NCBI RefSeq assembly: GCF_001942255.1
Contig: NZ_MKKC01000011.1
Coordinates: 82,654-146,653, forward strand
Origin: Nocardiopsis sp. CNR-923
Lineage (GTDB): Bacteria; Actinomycetota; Actinomycetes; Streptosporangiales; Streptosporangiaceae
DNA length: 64,000 bases
Direction of reading: 5' to 3'
Positions 38,000-48,000 of the stretch are shown here, piece by piece. Position 1 is the first letter of the stretch. The number at the start of each line of letters is the position of its first letter. Under the pieces are notes generated by a model. The model had not been told where the DNA came from, did not search any database, and saw only the letters and a program-made list of their open reading frames with translations. Made by a program: the position numbers and the translations under genes.

Positions 38000-38536
38000 C
38001 TACGGCGCCTGCCCGACGTGCGCCAGCGCCTGACGGACCAGCACCCCCTGACCGCCCGCCATCTCCTCGTGCACCATTGGGTTGGCCGCCTCCTCGGGCG
38101 TCAGCCACACCAGGTCGAGGGCGTCCTGGCGCGGCAGGCAGTCACCGGACACCGGGACGATGTAGGCCATCGCCACCGCGTGCTGGCGGGGGTCGTGGAA
38201 CGGCGTGACCCCGGGGGTGGGGAAGTACTCGGCGATGGTGAAGGGCTGCGGCGAGGAGGGGATGCGGGGCAGTGCGACCGGGCCCAGGTCCTTCTCCAGG
38301 TGGCGCAGCAGGGCGTCGCGCACGCGCTCGTGGTAGAGCACCCGGCCCGAGACCACCGACCGGCTGAACGTGCCGTCCGGCGCCGCCCGCATGAGCAGCC
38401 CGATGTGGGTGACGGAGCCGGACTCGTCCACGCGGACGGGCACGGCCTGGACGTAGAGCACGGGCATGCGGCCGCGGATGCTCTCCAGTTCCCGCGTGGA
38501 GAACCAGCCGGGCTGGGTGTCTGCGGTCTCGGTCAT
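38000..38536 (-). CDS. NUDIX-like hydrolase, DUF4916 family
   Basis: A 178-residue protein with N-terminal GWFSTRELESIRGRMPVLYVQ and the core VSGRVLYHERVRDALLRHLE at the place where NUDIX proteins have their box. The canonical GX5EX7REUXEEXGU residues are not all present, as in DUF4916 members. C-terminal LVWLTPEEAANPMVHEEMAGGQG is typical. The reaction is not established. ATG 38536. Region 38537-38782 upstream has no gene. Confidence 0.72.
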   Translation of the reverse strand: MTETADTQPGWFSTRELESIRGRMPVLYVQAVPVRVDESGSVTHIGLLMRAAPDGTFSRSVVSGRVLYHERVRDALLRHLEKDLGPVALPRIPSSPQPFTIAEYFPTPGVTPFHDPRQHAVAMAYIVPVSGDCLPRQDALDLVWLTPEEAANPMVHEEMAGGQGVLVRQALAHVGQAP

Positions 38537-38782
38537 GGGGTGCGCGGCGGGCCCGCCCGGACACGCCGGGACGCGGACGCCGCTCCCTCCCTTCGCTCTC
38601 GTCGTGACCCTGGGGTCTGACCGCCCGGTGGACCAGGCGGTGGCGCACGTGTGCAGTACCGCTTCTACCGCACCGGAGGGTCGAACGCACGGTGCGGGTG
38701 GGAGTTCGGGTGTGTCCGGCGTCGCGGTCGCCGGGCGACACGGCCAGGGCCGGTTCTTGGAACGGCCGCCCGGGGCGACTGT

Positions 38783-39589
38783 CTAGGCCAGCTCCCCGTG
38801 GAGTTCGGCCACGGCTCGGGCTGCGGCCCGGAGCGGCTCCAGCGAGGCCAGTGCCGCGTCCTGCTCGGCGCCGTCCGGCGCGGCCAGCAGTTCCGCGGCG
38901 ATGCGGTCGATCCGGGCGGCCTCGTCCAGGTCCCTGACGCGCCGGGCGACGGCACGGACCTCCTCGGCGTAGGCGGCGACCACGGCCGCGCGTTCACGAA
39001 CGCGCGTACGGCGTGCGTCGAGGGCCCGGATCGCTCGGGCCTTGGCTCTGGACGCCTCCGGGCCTGTGGCCGCGACGCCGTCCAGGTTCCGGGCGGCGTC
39101 GGACAGCGCCAGGAGCTCCAGTGCGATCCGCCAGAGCACGTCGCGCAGGACCACCCGATCGCGCTGGCGGTCGAGCAGGTCGCCGTGCGGGCGGGGCAAG
39201 GGGGTGTCCAGGACCGTCGCGACGTCGTCGGCCAGGGCCAGGGCGATGTCGCGCTCGGCGTCGGTGAGCATGTCCCCGGTGACGAAGTCCGAGCGCGGTT
39301 CGTAGCGGGCGCGGGGCGGTCTCCCTCGCCGGGCCGCCCCGCGTGCGACGCGGCTCGCGCCGACGAGGCCGACGAACAGGGGCGGCAGTGCCAGGAGCGC
39401 CGTGACGCCGTTGCCCCAGGCGATCCCGCCGACGAGCAGGACCGCGCCCAGGGCCGAGCAGACGAGGGAGCTCGCCGCGGCAGGACAACCGTCGCCGGGG
39501 ACGTCGGGTTCGGGCGTACGAACCGCCTCCTCCCGCACCCGGTGGGCGCGGACGCGGTCGGGGTCGAGCCCGGGACGGACGATCAGCAT
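38783..39589 (-). CDS. Hypothetical membrane protein with long helical tail
   Basis: A 268-residue protein not assigned to a family. The N-terminal third has two hydrophobic segments (about residues 38-56 and 58-75), followed by a Gly/Arg loop and a long Ala/Arg/Glu-rich helical region to the end, probably coiled coil facing the cytoplasm. ATG 39589 (MLIVRPGLDPDRV) is the first plausible start; no strong ribosome site. Divergent from the STAS gene. Confidence 0.6.
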   Translation of the reverse strand: MLIVRPGLDPDRVRAHRVREEAVRTPEPDVPGDGCPAAASSLVCSALGAVLLVGGIAWGNGVTALLALPPLFVGLVGASRVARGAARRGRPPRARYEPRSDFVTGDMLTDAERDIALALADDVATVLDTPLPRPHGDLLDRQRDRVVLRDVLWRIALELLALSDAARNLDGVAATGPEASRAKARAIRALDARRTRVRERAAVVAAYAEEVRAVARRVRDLDEAARIDRIAAELLAAPDGAEQDAALASLEPLRAAARAVAELHGELA

Positions 39590-39736
39590 GTGGACTTGGA
39601 CGGGCGGTCGAGGCGCGGCGTTGCGACGCCGCGGCGAGGATTTCTCGCGAAAAGCCCCCACGCGGTCACGACAGGGGTTACGATCTCATACGCGGTCGCG
39701 TAGTGGATGGACTACGTCCAGTGAGAGGTGGCCCGA

Positions 39737-40150
39737 GTGGCGAGTGCTGACCGATTCCGTTCCGGGGAACGTTTCCCCTGCACGGGAGTGACGGTGGTCC
39801 CCGTCCACGGCGACATCGACCTCGCCACCGCCGACCGTCTGCGCGACCGACTGCTGCGGGCCGCGCGGGACTCCCGGCGGGACTGCCTCGTGGTGGACAT
39901 GTCGGGTCTCGACTTCTTCGGCGCCAGCGGGCTGCACGCCCTGCTCGCCGTCCACCACGTCCTGACCCGCGAGGGGCGGCACGTGGTGCTCGCCGAACCC
40001 GCCCCGATCGCCGCACGCGTCCTCGACGTCCTCGACATGGGCCGGGTGTTCGAGATCTACCCGATCCTGGAGATGGCCCTGACCCACACCAATGGGCCGC
40101 GGTGCGACGACGCCCCCTTCTCCGGCCACCCGGTCACCGGGGCGCCCTGA
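39737..40150 (+). CDS. STAS-domain anti-sigma factor antagonist
   Basis: A 137-residue SpoIIAA-like protein that would bind an anti-sigma kinase. The STAS pattern is VPVHGDIDLATADRLRDRLL, VVDMSGLDFFGASGLHALL with the phosphorylatable Ser in the GAS-G loop, and VVLAEPAPIAARVLDVLDM. Start GTG 39737 is preferred over GTG 39728 because GAGAGG lies 8 bases upstream of the former. No anti-sigma or sigma gene is adjacent. Confidence 0.82.
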   Translation: MASADRFRSGERFPCTGVTVVPVHGDIDLATADRLRDRLLRAARDSRRDCLVVDMSGLDFFGASGLHALLAVHHVLTREGRHVVLAEPAPIAARVLDVLDMGRVFEIYPILEMALTHTNGPRCDDAPFSGHPVTGAP

Positions 40151-40186
40151 CCGGGACCGCGCCCGGCCCCGCCGTGACGCGGGAAC

Positions 40187-41913
40187 CTAGGACCGGGCGG
40201 TCCCCTTCGTCCCCTGGCCGCCCCTCACCAGGAAGGGCTCCAACAACCCCGGAACGGCGGCGTCCGCCCATGCCAGCCCCTGATCGAGTCCGACGTCCAC
40301 GGCCGCGTACATCCCGTCGCCCGCCGCCGTGGTGGCCGCCACGTCGGCCAGCCCCGCCCACCGCTGGAACGGCGACCGCGTGATCCGCCAGCCGATCACC
40401 GCCGACCGCTCCAGGGTCACGGTGTCGCGGGCCGCCATGCCCTGCCGCACCACCAGGTAGCGCGGGTGCAGACCGTGGCCCAGGGCGCGGTAGGAGCCGA
40501 CCGCGTAGCCGAACGCCAGCACGCCGAACAGCGCCGCCGCCACCGCCCAGCCCCAACTGGGTGTGGCCTCCACCGTGCGCGTCGCCAGCGGCAGCGGGAT
40601 GAACTCCTCCTCGACCTCGTGCACGTGCGACCACCACGCCTCGGTGGCCAGGGCGTGCGCCCAGGCCAGCAGCGCGGCGACCACCGCGCCGACGACCGTG
40701 GCGACTCCCGCGCGGGTGAGCCGGCGGCGCAGCGCGGATCCGGGGTGCGCGGTCAGCGGCACGTCCAGGGGCGAGTCCGGAGTCCGCATCAGCGCGGCGG
40801 CCAGCTCACGGGCCCGTGCCCGGGGCATCCCGGGCGACAGGCGGCTCTTCGCGCTGGTCTTCTTCGCGTCGGTCGCGGCCAGCCCCGTCGCCACGGCCCG
40901 CACGTGCGCCCCGCCCGCCAGGCGCATCACGAACGGCTCGTGCAGCGTGACGCCGTTGAGCCGCCGCTCCTCCACCGACAGCGACACGCTGGTCAGCAGT
41001 CCCCGGCGCAGTCGCACAGTGCCGTCGGGCTCACGGGTGAGCCGGTAGTTCCACCACGTCTCCACGGCCACCGCGGTCAGCACGACCACACCGGACACCA
41101 GGAGCGCGATCAGGGCCGTGGGAACCACCACGAGCAGCCGTGCCATCACGTACGAGGACATCTCGTCCGGTGTGGGCAGCCCCAACCGGCCCGACACCCA
41201 GTCCCAGGCCCAACCCTGGGTCTGGGCGTTGAAGCCCAGGAGGGCGGCGATGGCGCCGAGGCCGACCCCCAGTGTGGCGGTGGTCGCCGAGGCGAAACCC
41301 AGCCACGCGGGCTTGAGTCGGGCGAGCTCGACCTCGCCGGCCCCGGCCTCTCGCGCACCGACCGGTTCCCGCGCGCCTCCCGCGCTCCGGCAGGGACGGT
41401 GGATCCCGCGGCGCGGCCCCGGTCGAGCAGGTCGCGCCGCAGGGCCTCGCCCTGGTCGGCGGTGACGTAGAGGAGCTGGAGCTGGTCCGAGCCGCCGGAA
41501 CCGACCTTCTCGCCCGTGCCGACGGTCACCGAGCACAGTCCGAAGATCCGCACGAAGATCGGCGCGGCCACGTCCACGCTGCGCACGCGCTCGCGGGGAA
41601 TGGACCGGTAGGACTTGGCGATGATCCCCGAACGCACCTCCATGCGTTCGCCGGTCACCCGGAACCGGGTCGCTCGCAGTCGCAGCAGGTCGAGGTAGGT
41701 CATCAGGGCGAGGAAGGCGAGCGAGGCCGGAACGGGGACCAGGACCCACGGAGACGGGTTGGCGACGGCGAGCACGACCGCGCCGACGATCGCCGAGGGG
41801 ACGAGGAAGAACCCGACGACGATCGTGGTGGCCCACACCGACAGCGGGTGCAGGCGCTCCCAGGCGATCTCGGGCTCCGGCGCCTGGGGGGAGGGGCCGT
41901 CGAAGGTGGTCAT
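40187..41913 (-). CDS. PH-domain membrane protein (YdbT-like), one frame break
   Basis: About 575 residues, bacterial PH domain (bPH2) repeats alternating with paired hydrophobic segments. bPH2 cores include RFRVTGERMEVRSGIIAKSY, RERVRSVDVAAPIFVRIFGL, NYRLTREPDGTVRLRRGLL and HPRYLVVRQGMAARDTVTLE. The frame breaks near 41375 in the Arg/Gly-rich linker before REPVGAREAG; one missing base repairs it. It overlaps the upstream PH gene by 4 bases (ATGA), the YdbS-YdbT arrangement seen in many bacteria. These proteins are poorly characterised and act at the membrane. Divergent from the SPFH gene. Confidence 0.8.
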
Positions 41914-42407
41914 GTCGCGTCTCCCGGGGTGGCCTGGGTGGTCTCGGTGAGGCGGTCGGCCACCTCGGTGGCCAGGGTGTGGTCCAGTCCGGCGATCTCG
42001 ATGGGACCGGCCGCCGAGGCGGTCGTCACGGTCACGCTGGACAGGCCGAACGCGCGCTGGAGCGGGCCCCGTTCGGTGTCCACGGTCTGGATCCGCGACA
42101 TCGGGGCCACCCGCCACTCCTGCCAGACCCAGCCGCTGGAGGTGTACACGGCGGTGTCGGTGACCTCCCACCGGTGGACGCGGTAGCGCCACTGGGGCAT
42201 GACGGCGGTGATCAGCAGACCGAGGCCGCCGATCACCGCGGTCGCGAGGAGGAACCAGAACCGGGGCGGGGCCCAGATCAGGGCGGGGATCACCGGGATA
42301 ACCGTGAGGACCACGGTGACCACCAGTGACCGAGTCGTCCACCACCAGACGGCACGCCGGTCAACGCGGTGGTGGGGTGGGCGCAATCGCGGGGCGCCGG
42401 TGCTCAT
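41910..42407 (-). CDS. PH-domain membrane protein (YdbS-like)
   Basis: A 165-residue protein: two hydrophobic segments (about residues 26-63), then a bPH2 domain with YRVHRWEVTDTAVYTSSGW, MSRIQTVDTERGPLQRAFGL and SVTVTTASAAG. The RxQxVD-type motif is diagnostic of the family. ATG 42407 (MSTGAPRL) has GAGGAG about 13 bases upstream; the longer frame to 42467 runs into the shared promoter region. First gene of an operon with the YdbT-like protein. Confidence 0.8.
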   Translation of the reverse strand: MSTGAPRLRPPHHRVDRRAVWWWTTRSLVVTVVLTVIPVIPALIWAPPRFWFLLATAVIGGLGLLITAVMPQWRYRVHRWEVTDTAVYTSSGWVWQEWRVAPMSRIQTVDTERGPLQRAFGLSSVTVTTASAAGPIEIAGLDHTLATEVADRLTETTQATPGDAT

Positions 42408-42457
42408 CGCGTCCACGTCTCCTCTCGGTAGGGGCCCGGTCGGGCCTGCTAGTAAAA

Positions 42458-42478
42458 GTGATATCACAATGCTATTCT
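42458..42478 (+). promoter_or_regulatory. Promoter with palindrome upstream of SPFH gene
   Basis: Perfect palindrome GTGATATCAC at 42458-42467, followed by -10 TATTCT at 42473-42478. A strong ribosome site GGAGGAGAG lies at 42492-42500 before ATG 42509. The palindrome lies where a -35 box would be, so a bound repressor or activator, possibly the downstream RHH protein, could control it. Confidence 0.6.
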
Positions 42479-42508
42479 CCAGTCATCACTTGGAGGAGAG
42501 AAGCGACC

Positions 42509-43417
42509 ATGAGCGAACCCACCCGGGCCTCGCGCCCCACCCCCCAGTACAGAGAGCACGACGCCCGCGGCCTGGACGGACTGCTCATGACCGCCGTCTG
42601 CGTCGTGCTGATCCTGGCGGGGGCCGCGATCGCCGTCCTGCCCGTGCTCGGCCAACCCCCGCTGCTGATCGGCGTCGGCTCGGTCGTGGCCGTCGCGGGC
42701 GCGGTCCTGTCCCTGGGGCTGACCATGGTCTCGCCCAACGAGGCGCGCGTCGTGCAGCTGTTCGGCCGTTACGTCGGCACCGTCCGCACCGACGGTCTGC
42801 GCTGGGTCAACCCCTTCACGCTGCGCGGCGTCATCTCCACGCGCATCCGCAACCACGAGACCTCCGTCATGAAGGTCAACGACGCGGCGGGCAGCCCCAT
42901 CGAGATCGCCGCCGTCATCGTGTGGCAGGTCCAGGACACCGCCCGGGCCACGTTCGAGGTGGACGACTTCGTCCAGTTCGTGTCCACACAGACCGAGGCC
43001 GCCGTCCGCCACATCGCGGGCCGGTACCCGTACGACTCCTACGAGGCCGCGGACGCCCCGTCCCTGCGCGACAGCGCCGACCTCGTCACCGAGCAACTGT
43101 CCAAGGAGGTCGGCGACCGGGTCGCGGCGGCCGGCGTGACCGTGGTGGAGACGCGGTTCACCCACCTGGCCTACGCGCCGGAGATCGCGCAGGCCATGCT
43201 CCAGCGCCAGCAGGCCGGAGCCATGATCGCCGCCCGTCAGGAGATCGTGGAGGGGGCCGTCGGCATGGTCGACCGCGCCCTGGAACGCCTGTCGCAGGAC
43301 CGGATCGTGGACCTCGACGAGGAGCGCAAGGCCGCCATGGTCAGCAACTTGCTCGTCGTGCTGTGCTCCGACCGCCCCACCAACCCCGTCGTCAACACCG
43401 GGACCCTGTACCAGTAA
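42509..43417 (+). CDS. SPFH/Band 7 domain membrane protein
   Basis: A 302-residue stomatin/flotillin-like protein. Two hydrophobic segments (about residues 24-45 and 50-72) precede the SPFH domain: VSPNEARVVQLFGRYVGTVR, GLRWVNPF, SVMKVNDAAGSPIEIAAVIV, then a helical region with IAQAMLQRQQAGAMIAARQ and ERKAAMVSNLLVVLCSD. Such proteins form oligomeric membrane scaffolds. ATG 42509. The RHH gene starts 16 bases after the stop, so the two are co-transcribed. Confidence 0.86.
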   Translation: MSEPTRASRPTPQYREHDARGLDGLLMTAVCVVLILAGAAIAVLPVLGQPPLLIGVGSVVAVAGAVLSLGLTMVSPNEARVVQLFGRYVGTVRTDGLRWVNPFTLRGVISTRIRNHETSVMKVNDAAGSPIEIAAVIVWQVQDTARATFEVDDFVQFVSTQTEAAVRHIAGRYPYDSYEAADAPSLRDSADLVTEQLSKEVGDRVAAAGVTVVETRFTHLAYAPEIAQAMLQRQQAGAMIAARQEIVEGAVGMVDRALERLSQDRIVDLDEERKAAMVSNLLVVLCSDRPTNPVVNTGTLYQ

Positions 43418-43433
43418 CCCGGACGAGGTGGCC

Positions 43434-43655
43434 GTGCCCGAGCGAAAGAAGGTGCTGCTGCGGCTCGACCCGGCGGTCCACGACGCGCTCGCGCGGTGGG
43501 CCGGTCAGGAGCTGCGCAGCACCAACGCCCAGATCGAGTTCCTCCTGCGCCGTGCGCTCGACGACGCCGGTCGCATGCCCGGGGACGCACGCGACATCCC
43601 CCGCCGTGGCCGCCCCCGCAGGGCGCGGCCGGAGGAGGAGCCACCCGAGGAGTGA
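43434..43655 (+). CDS. Arc-like ribbon-helix-helix protein
   Basis: A 73-residue protein, PERKKVLLRLDPAVHDALAR at its start, then LRSTNAQIEFLLRRALDDAG: the beta-strand, helix, helix pattern of the Arc/MetJ fold. The tail is Arg/Pro/Glu-rich. GTG 43434 is chosen over GTG 43428 because GGACGAGG ends 5 bases upstream of it. It travels with the SPFH gene and may regulate that operon through the GTGATATCAC palindrome. Confidence 0.78.
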   Translation: MPERKKVLLRLDPAVHDALARWAGQELRSTNAQIEFLLRRALDDAGRMPGDARDIPRRGRPRRARPEEEPPEE

Positions 43656-43660
43656 CGAAA

Positions 43661-43688
43661 CCGGGCACCCCCGGTCGGGGGCGCCCGG
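43661..43688. terminator. Bidirectional hairpin between RHH and XRE genes
   Basis: Stem of twelve positions (11 pairs and one A/C mismatch) with a GGTC loop, 5 bases after the RHH stop, between convergent genes. Confidence 0.7.
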
Positions 43689-43724
43689 CTCCGCCGCCGC
43701 TCGGGCGGATCCGTCCCGCCGGGT

Positions 43725-44558
43725 TCAGGGCGCGTCCGCGTCGGTGAGCGCGGACACCGCGGCGCGCAGGGCACGGGCGGTGGCGCGGTCGGCGGGCAGG
43801 AACGACTCGATCCGCAACTCCGAGACGGTGACGTCCACGGGGGTGCCGAAGGTGGCCACCGTGGACAGCAACGCCAGCTCCTCCCGACCGTGCCGCAGCC
43901 GCAACGGCACTGCCAGCGCGGAGGCCGCGGCGGCCTCGCCCAGGGAGGGACCGGAGTCGGCGCAGGGGTAGTCGCGCAGCTCGCGGTACAGGTCCCGCAG
44001 GCCGGGGTCCGCGGTCCACTCCGCCTCACGGCGCAGTCGGTCCAGCAGGTGGGCCCGCCATTGCCCGAAGTTGACGATCCTGGGCGCCAGCCCCCTGGGG
44101 TGCAGACCCACGCGCAGGACGTTGACCGGTGGTTCCAGCAGTTCCCCGGCGACCCCCTCCAACAGGACGGCGATACCGCCGTTGGCCTCCAACAGGGTCC
44201 AGACGCGGTCGACCACCACCGTGGGGAACGGCTCGTGACCGGCGAGGACCTGCCGGACCGTGCCCCGCAGCGCCTCCATGTCGGGCCCGTCCACCGGCGT
44301 CTGCGCGTAGACCGGGGCGTACCCGGCGGCGAGCAGCAGCCGGTTGCGGTCCCGCAGTGGCACGTCGAGGCTCTCGCTGAGGCGCAGGACCATCTCCCGG
44401 CTGGGCCGGGAGCGGCCGGTCTCCACGGAGCTGAGGTGCCGGGTGGAGATCTCCGCCTTGATCGACAGGTGCAACTGGCTGATCCGCCGCCGGTTCCGCC
44501 ACGACCTCAGCAGCGGCCCGACTCCGGGCTGCGGAGCGAGCGCCGCGCCCGGGCTCAC
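43725..44558 (-). CDS. XRE regulator with MmyB-like ligand domain
   Basis: A 277-residue regulator. The N-terminal helix-turn-helix runs LLRSWRNRRRISQLHLSIKA with ISTRHLSSVETGRSRPSREM. The C-terminal MmyB-like domain has NRLLLAAGYAPVYAQTP, ALLEGVAGELLEPPVNVLRV-type sequence and VNFGQWRAHLLDRLRREA. In this family the C-terminal domain is PAS-like and may bind a fatty acid. GTG 44558 overlaps the membrane-protein stop by four bases (GTGA). Part of a two-gene operon; GGTCAT repeats upstream of that operon may be its site. Confidence 0.85.
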   Translation of the reverse strand: MSPGAALAPQPGVGPLLRSWRNRRRISQLHLSIKAEISTRHLSSVETGRSRPSREMVLRLSESLDVPLRDRNRLLLAAGYAPVYAQTPVDGPDMEALRGTVRQVLAGHEPFPTVVVDRVWTLLEANGGIAVLLEGVAGELLEPPVNVLRVGLHPRGLAPRIVNFGQWRAHLLDRLRREAEWTADPGLRDLYRELRDYPCADSGPSLGEAAAASALAVPLRLRHGREELALLSTVATFGTPVDVTVSELRIESFLPADRATARALRAAVSALTDADAP

Positions 44559-44958
44559 GCGGTCTCCAACGCGGCCCCGCGGAGCGCGAACCCCTCGACC
44601 ACGGTGATCCCCGCGACCGCCAACGCCTGCGCGAGGACGACGGCGACGCCGAACGCCGACGGCGCGGCCATCAGGACGACCGCCACCGAACCCGCCACCC
44701 ACAGGCGTTCAGGACCACCACGGGCGCGGTCTCCCACGACCCCGGCGTCGGGCGTGCGGCCAGCAGCCACAGCACGGCGGCGAACGGGATCAGGAAGGCT
44801 CCCGCTGACAGCACCAGCGCGAGGGGCAGACCGAGGAGTGCGGGCAGGACGGGCGCGCCGAGCAGCAGCACCAGGCCGGAGCCCGCGCAGGCCAGGCCGT
44901 CCGCGCGCAGGGCCAGTCGGAGCGGGCGGGCGTCGGCGGTGAGGGGCGGGGTGGCCAC
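44555..44958 (-). CDS. Small four-helix membrane protein, one frame break
   Basis: About 134 residues, four hydrophobic segments (GLACAGSGLVLLLGAPVLPA, LVLSAGAFLIPFAAVLWLL, LWVAGSVAVVLMAAPSAFGV, VLAQALAVAGITVVEGFALR). Its pattern resembles uncharacterised proteins often paired with MmyB-like XRE regulators. The break near 44705 is fixed by one C, giving NRLWVAGS. GTG 44958 has AGGAGG five bases upstream. Co-transcribed with the XRE gene. Confidence 0.72.
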
Positions 44959-45005
44959 GGTACCTCCTGGGGTTCTCGGAAGTGGCGCGTCCAGTCTTGC
45001 CGCAG

Positions 45006-45037
45006 CGGGTCATCACGTCGATGACCCGTGAGGTCAT
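45006..45037. promoter_or_regulatory. Three-part GGTCAT operator upstream of membrane-protein/XRE operon
   Basis: GGTCAT at 45008-45013, ATGACC at 45021-45026 and GGTCAT at 45032-45037. The first two form an 8-bp perfect inverted repeat (CGGGTCAT/ATGACCCG) with a seven-base gap; the last two form a 6-bp repeat with a five-base gap. About 50 bases before the GTG at 44958. Confidence 0.65.
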
Positions 45038-45042
45038 GTCCG

Positions 45043-45078
45043 CGCGGGAGGGGCCGGGCGCGCCCGGCCCCTCCCGCG
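45043..45078 (-). terminator. 36-bp perfect palindrome after pyc
   Basis: All eighteen positions pair around a central CG/CG with no mismatch, 12 bases past the pyruvate carboxylase stop. As RNA it forms an almost loopless hairpin, or as DNA a cruciform. Most likely a terminator; no U tract. Confidence 0.7.
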
Positions 45079-45090
45079 GTCTCGGGGCCG

Positions 45091-48000
45091 TCAGCCCAGG
45101 ACGAGGATCAGGTCACCGCCCTCCACCCGCTGGACCCCCTCGATCGCGATCCGGGACACCACCCCCGCGGCGGGGGCCGTGATGGAGGCCTCCATCTTCA
45201 TGGCCTCGATGGTGGCGACCGTGGCGCCGGCCTCCACACGCTCCCCCCGCGACACGGCCAACGTGACCACACCGGCGAAGGGCGCGGCCACGTGCCCGGG
45301 GGTGTCCCGGTCCGCCTTCTCCGCCTCGCGCAGAGTGGACGACTGCGAGCGGTCGCGGATCTGGAGCGGGCGGAGCTGGTCGTTGAGCGTGGTCATCACC
45401 GTCCGCACACCGCGTTCGTCGGGCTCGCTGACGGCCTCAAGGCCGATGAGCAGACGTACGCCCGGCTCCAGGTCCACCACGTGTTCCCCGCCCTCGCGCA
45501 GCCCGTAGAAGAAGTCCGGACTGGAGAGCACGCTCGTGTCGCCGTAGGAGGCGCGGTGCGACTGGAACTCCCGGGTGGGGCCGGGGAAGAGCAGACGGTT
45601 CAGGGTGGAGCGTCGGTCCTCGGCCAGACCGACGCGGTCCTCCGCCGTCAGCTCCTCCGTCCTGCGGGCCGCGCCCCGCCCCTCCAGGGCCTTGGTGCGG
45701 AAGGGCTCGGGCCACGCCCCCGGAGGCACGCCGAGCTCGCCCCGCAGGAAGCCGACCACCGAGTCGGGCACGTCGAACCCGCCCGGGTCCTTCTCGAACT
45801 CCTCCGGCGCGACCCCCGCCCCGACCAGGTGCAGGGCGAGGTCGCCCACCACCTTCGACGACGGCGTCACCTTGACCAGCCTGCCCAGCATGCGGTCGGC
45901 GGCGGCGTACATCGCCTCGATGTCCTCGAAACGGTCGCCGAGCCCCAGGGCGATGGCCTGCGTGCGCAGGTTGGAGAGCTGACCGCCGGGGATCTCGTGG
46001 TGGTAGACACGGCCGGTGGGCGAGGTCAGACCCGCCTCGAAGGGCGCGTACACCCGCCGGACGGCCTCCCAGTACGGCTCCAGCGCGTTCACCGCGTCCA
46101 GGCTCAGGCCGGTCGGGCGCTCGGAGTGGTCGAAGGCGGCCACGATCGCCGACAGCGACGGCTGCGACGTCGTACCCGCCATGGAGGCCACCGCGCCGTC
46201 CACCGCGTCCGCGCCCGCGTTCACCGCCGCCAGGTAGGTCGCCAGCTGGCCGCCGGCGGTGTCGTGCGTGTGGACGTGCACGGGCAGGTCGAACTCGCGG
46301 CGCAGCGCCGCCACCAGCGTCGCGGCGGCGGGCGCGCGCAGCAGGCCCGCCATGTCCTTGACCGCCAGCACGTGGGCGCCCGCCGCCACGATGCGCTCGG
46401 CCAGGGCCAGGTAGTAGTCGAGCGTGTACAGCTTCTCGCTCGGGTCGGACAGGTCGGAGGTGTAGCACAGCGCGACCTCCGCCACCCCCGTCCCGGTCTC
46501 GCGCACCGCGTCGATCGCCGGACGCATCTGCTCCACGTCGTTGAGCGCGTCGAACACGCGGAACACGTCCACGCCCGTCGCCGCGGCCTCCTGGACGAAC
46601 GCCGAGGTCACCTCGGTGGGGTAGGGGGTGTATCCCACCGTGTTGCGACCGCGCAGGAGCATCTGGAGGCAGATGTTGGGCACCGCCTCGCGCAGCGCCG
46701 CCAGCCGCTCCCAAGGGTCCTCGGCCAGGAACCGCAGGGCCACGTCGTAGGTCGCGCCGCCCCAGCACTCCAGGGACAGCAGCCCGGGCAGGGTCTCGGC
46801 CACCGTGGGCGCCACGGCCAGCAGGTCCGTCGTGCGCACCCGCGTGGCCAGTAGCGACTGGTGGGCGTCGCGGAAGGTGGTGTCGGTGACCGCCAGGGTG
46901 TCGGACTCGCGCAGCCAGCGCGCGAACCCCTCCGGGCCCAGTTCGTCCAGCCGCTGCTTCGAACCGGGTGACGGCCCGTTCCCGCTGGCCGCTGGCAGTT
47001 TGGCGGCGGGGTCGACCAGGTGCGGGCGGTCCCCGTTCGGCTTGTTCACCGTCACGTCGGCCAGGTAGGTCAGCAGTCGTGTGCCGCGGTCCGCGGAGGG
47101 GCGGGCGGTGAGCAGGTGCGGCCGCTCCTCGATGAACGAGGTGGTGACCCTGCCCTGCTGGAAGTCCGGGTCGTCCAGGACCGCCTGGAGGAAGGGGATG
47201 TTGGTCGCGATGCCGCGGATGCGGAACTCGGCCACCGCCCGGCGGGCCCTGCTGATCGCCGTGGGCAGGTCCCGCCCCCGGCAGCTGAGCTTCACGAGCA
47301 GGGAGTCGAAGTACGCGCTGACCTCGGTTCCCGCCGCGGCGGTGCCGCCGTCCAACCGGATTCCGGAGCCGCCGGGCGAGCGGTAGGCGCTGATGGTGCC
47401 GGTGTCCGGGCGGAAGCCGTTGGCGGGGTCCTCGGTCGTGATCCGGCACTGGAGCGCGGCCCCGCGCAGGGTGACGGTGTCCTGGCTCAGACTCAGGTCG
47501 GCCAGGGTCTCCCCGGAGGCGATGCGCAGCTGCGCCTGGACCAGGTCGACGTCGGTGACCTCCTCGGTCACGGTGTGCTCGACCTGGATGCGCGGGTTCA
47601 TCTCGATGAAGACGTGCCGTCCGTCCCGGTCGACCAGGAACTCGACCGTGCCCGCGTTGCGGTAGCCGATGGTGCGGGCGAAGCGCACCGCGTCCTGGCA
47701 CATCCGTTCCCGCAGCTCCGGATCGAGGTTGGGCGCCGGGGCCAGCTCCACGACCTTCTGGTGCCGCCGTTGGACCGAGCAGTCCCGCTCGAAGAGGTGG
47801 ATGACCTCACCCTGACCGTCGGCCAGGATCTGCACCTCGATGTGTCGGGGCTCCACCACGGCCTTCTCCAGAAACACCGTGGGGTCGTCGAAGGCCGCGC
47901 CCGCCTCGCGCATCGCGGCCTCCAGGGCCTCGCGCAGCGCCCCCCGGGCGTCGACCCGGCGCATCCCCCGTCCGCCACCGCCGGCGACGGCCTTGACGAA

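Noticed and set aside
45028..46854. A 608-codon plus-strand ORF opposite pyruvate carboxylase
   Set aside because: Antisense to pyc, which has complete biotin carboxylase, carboxyltransferase and biotin motifs.
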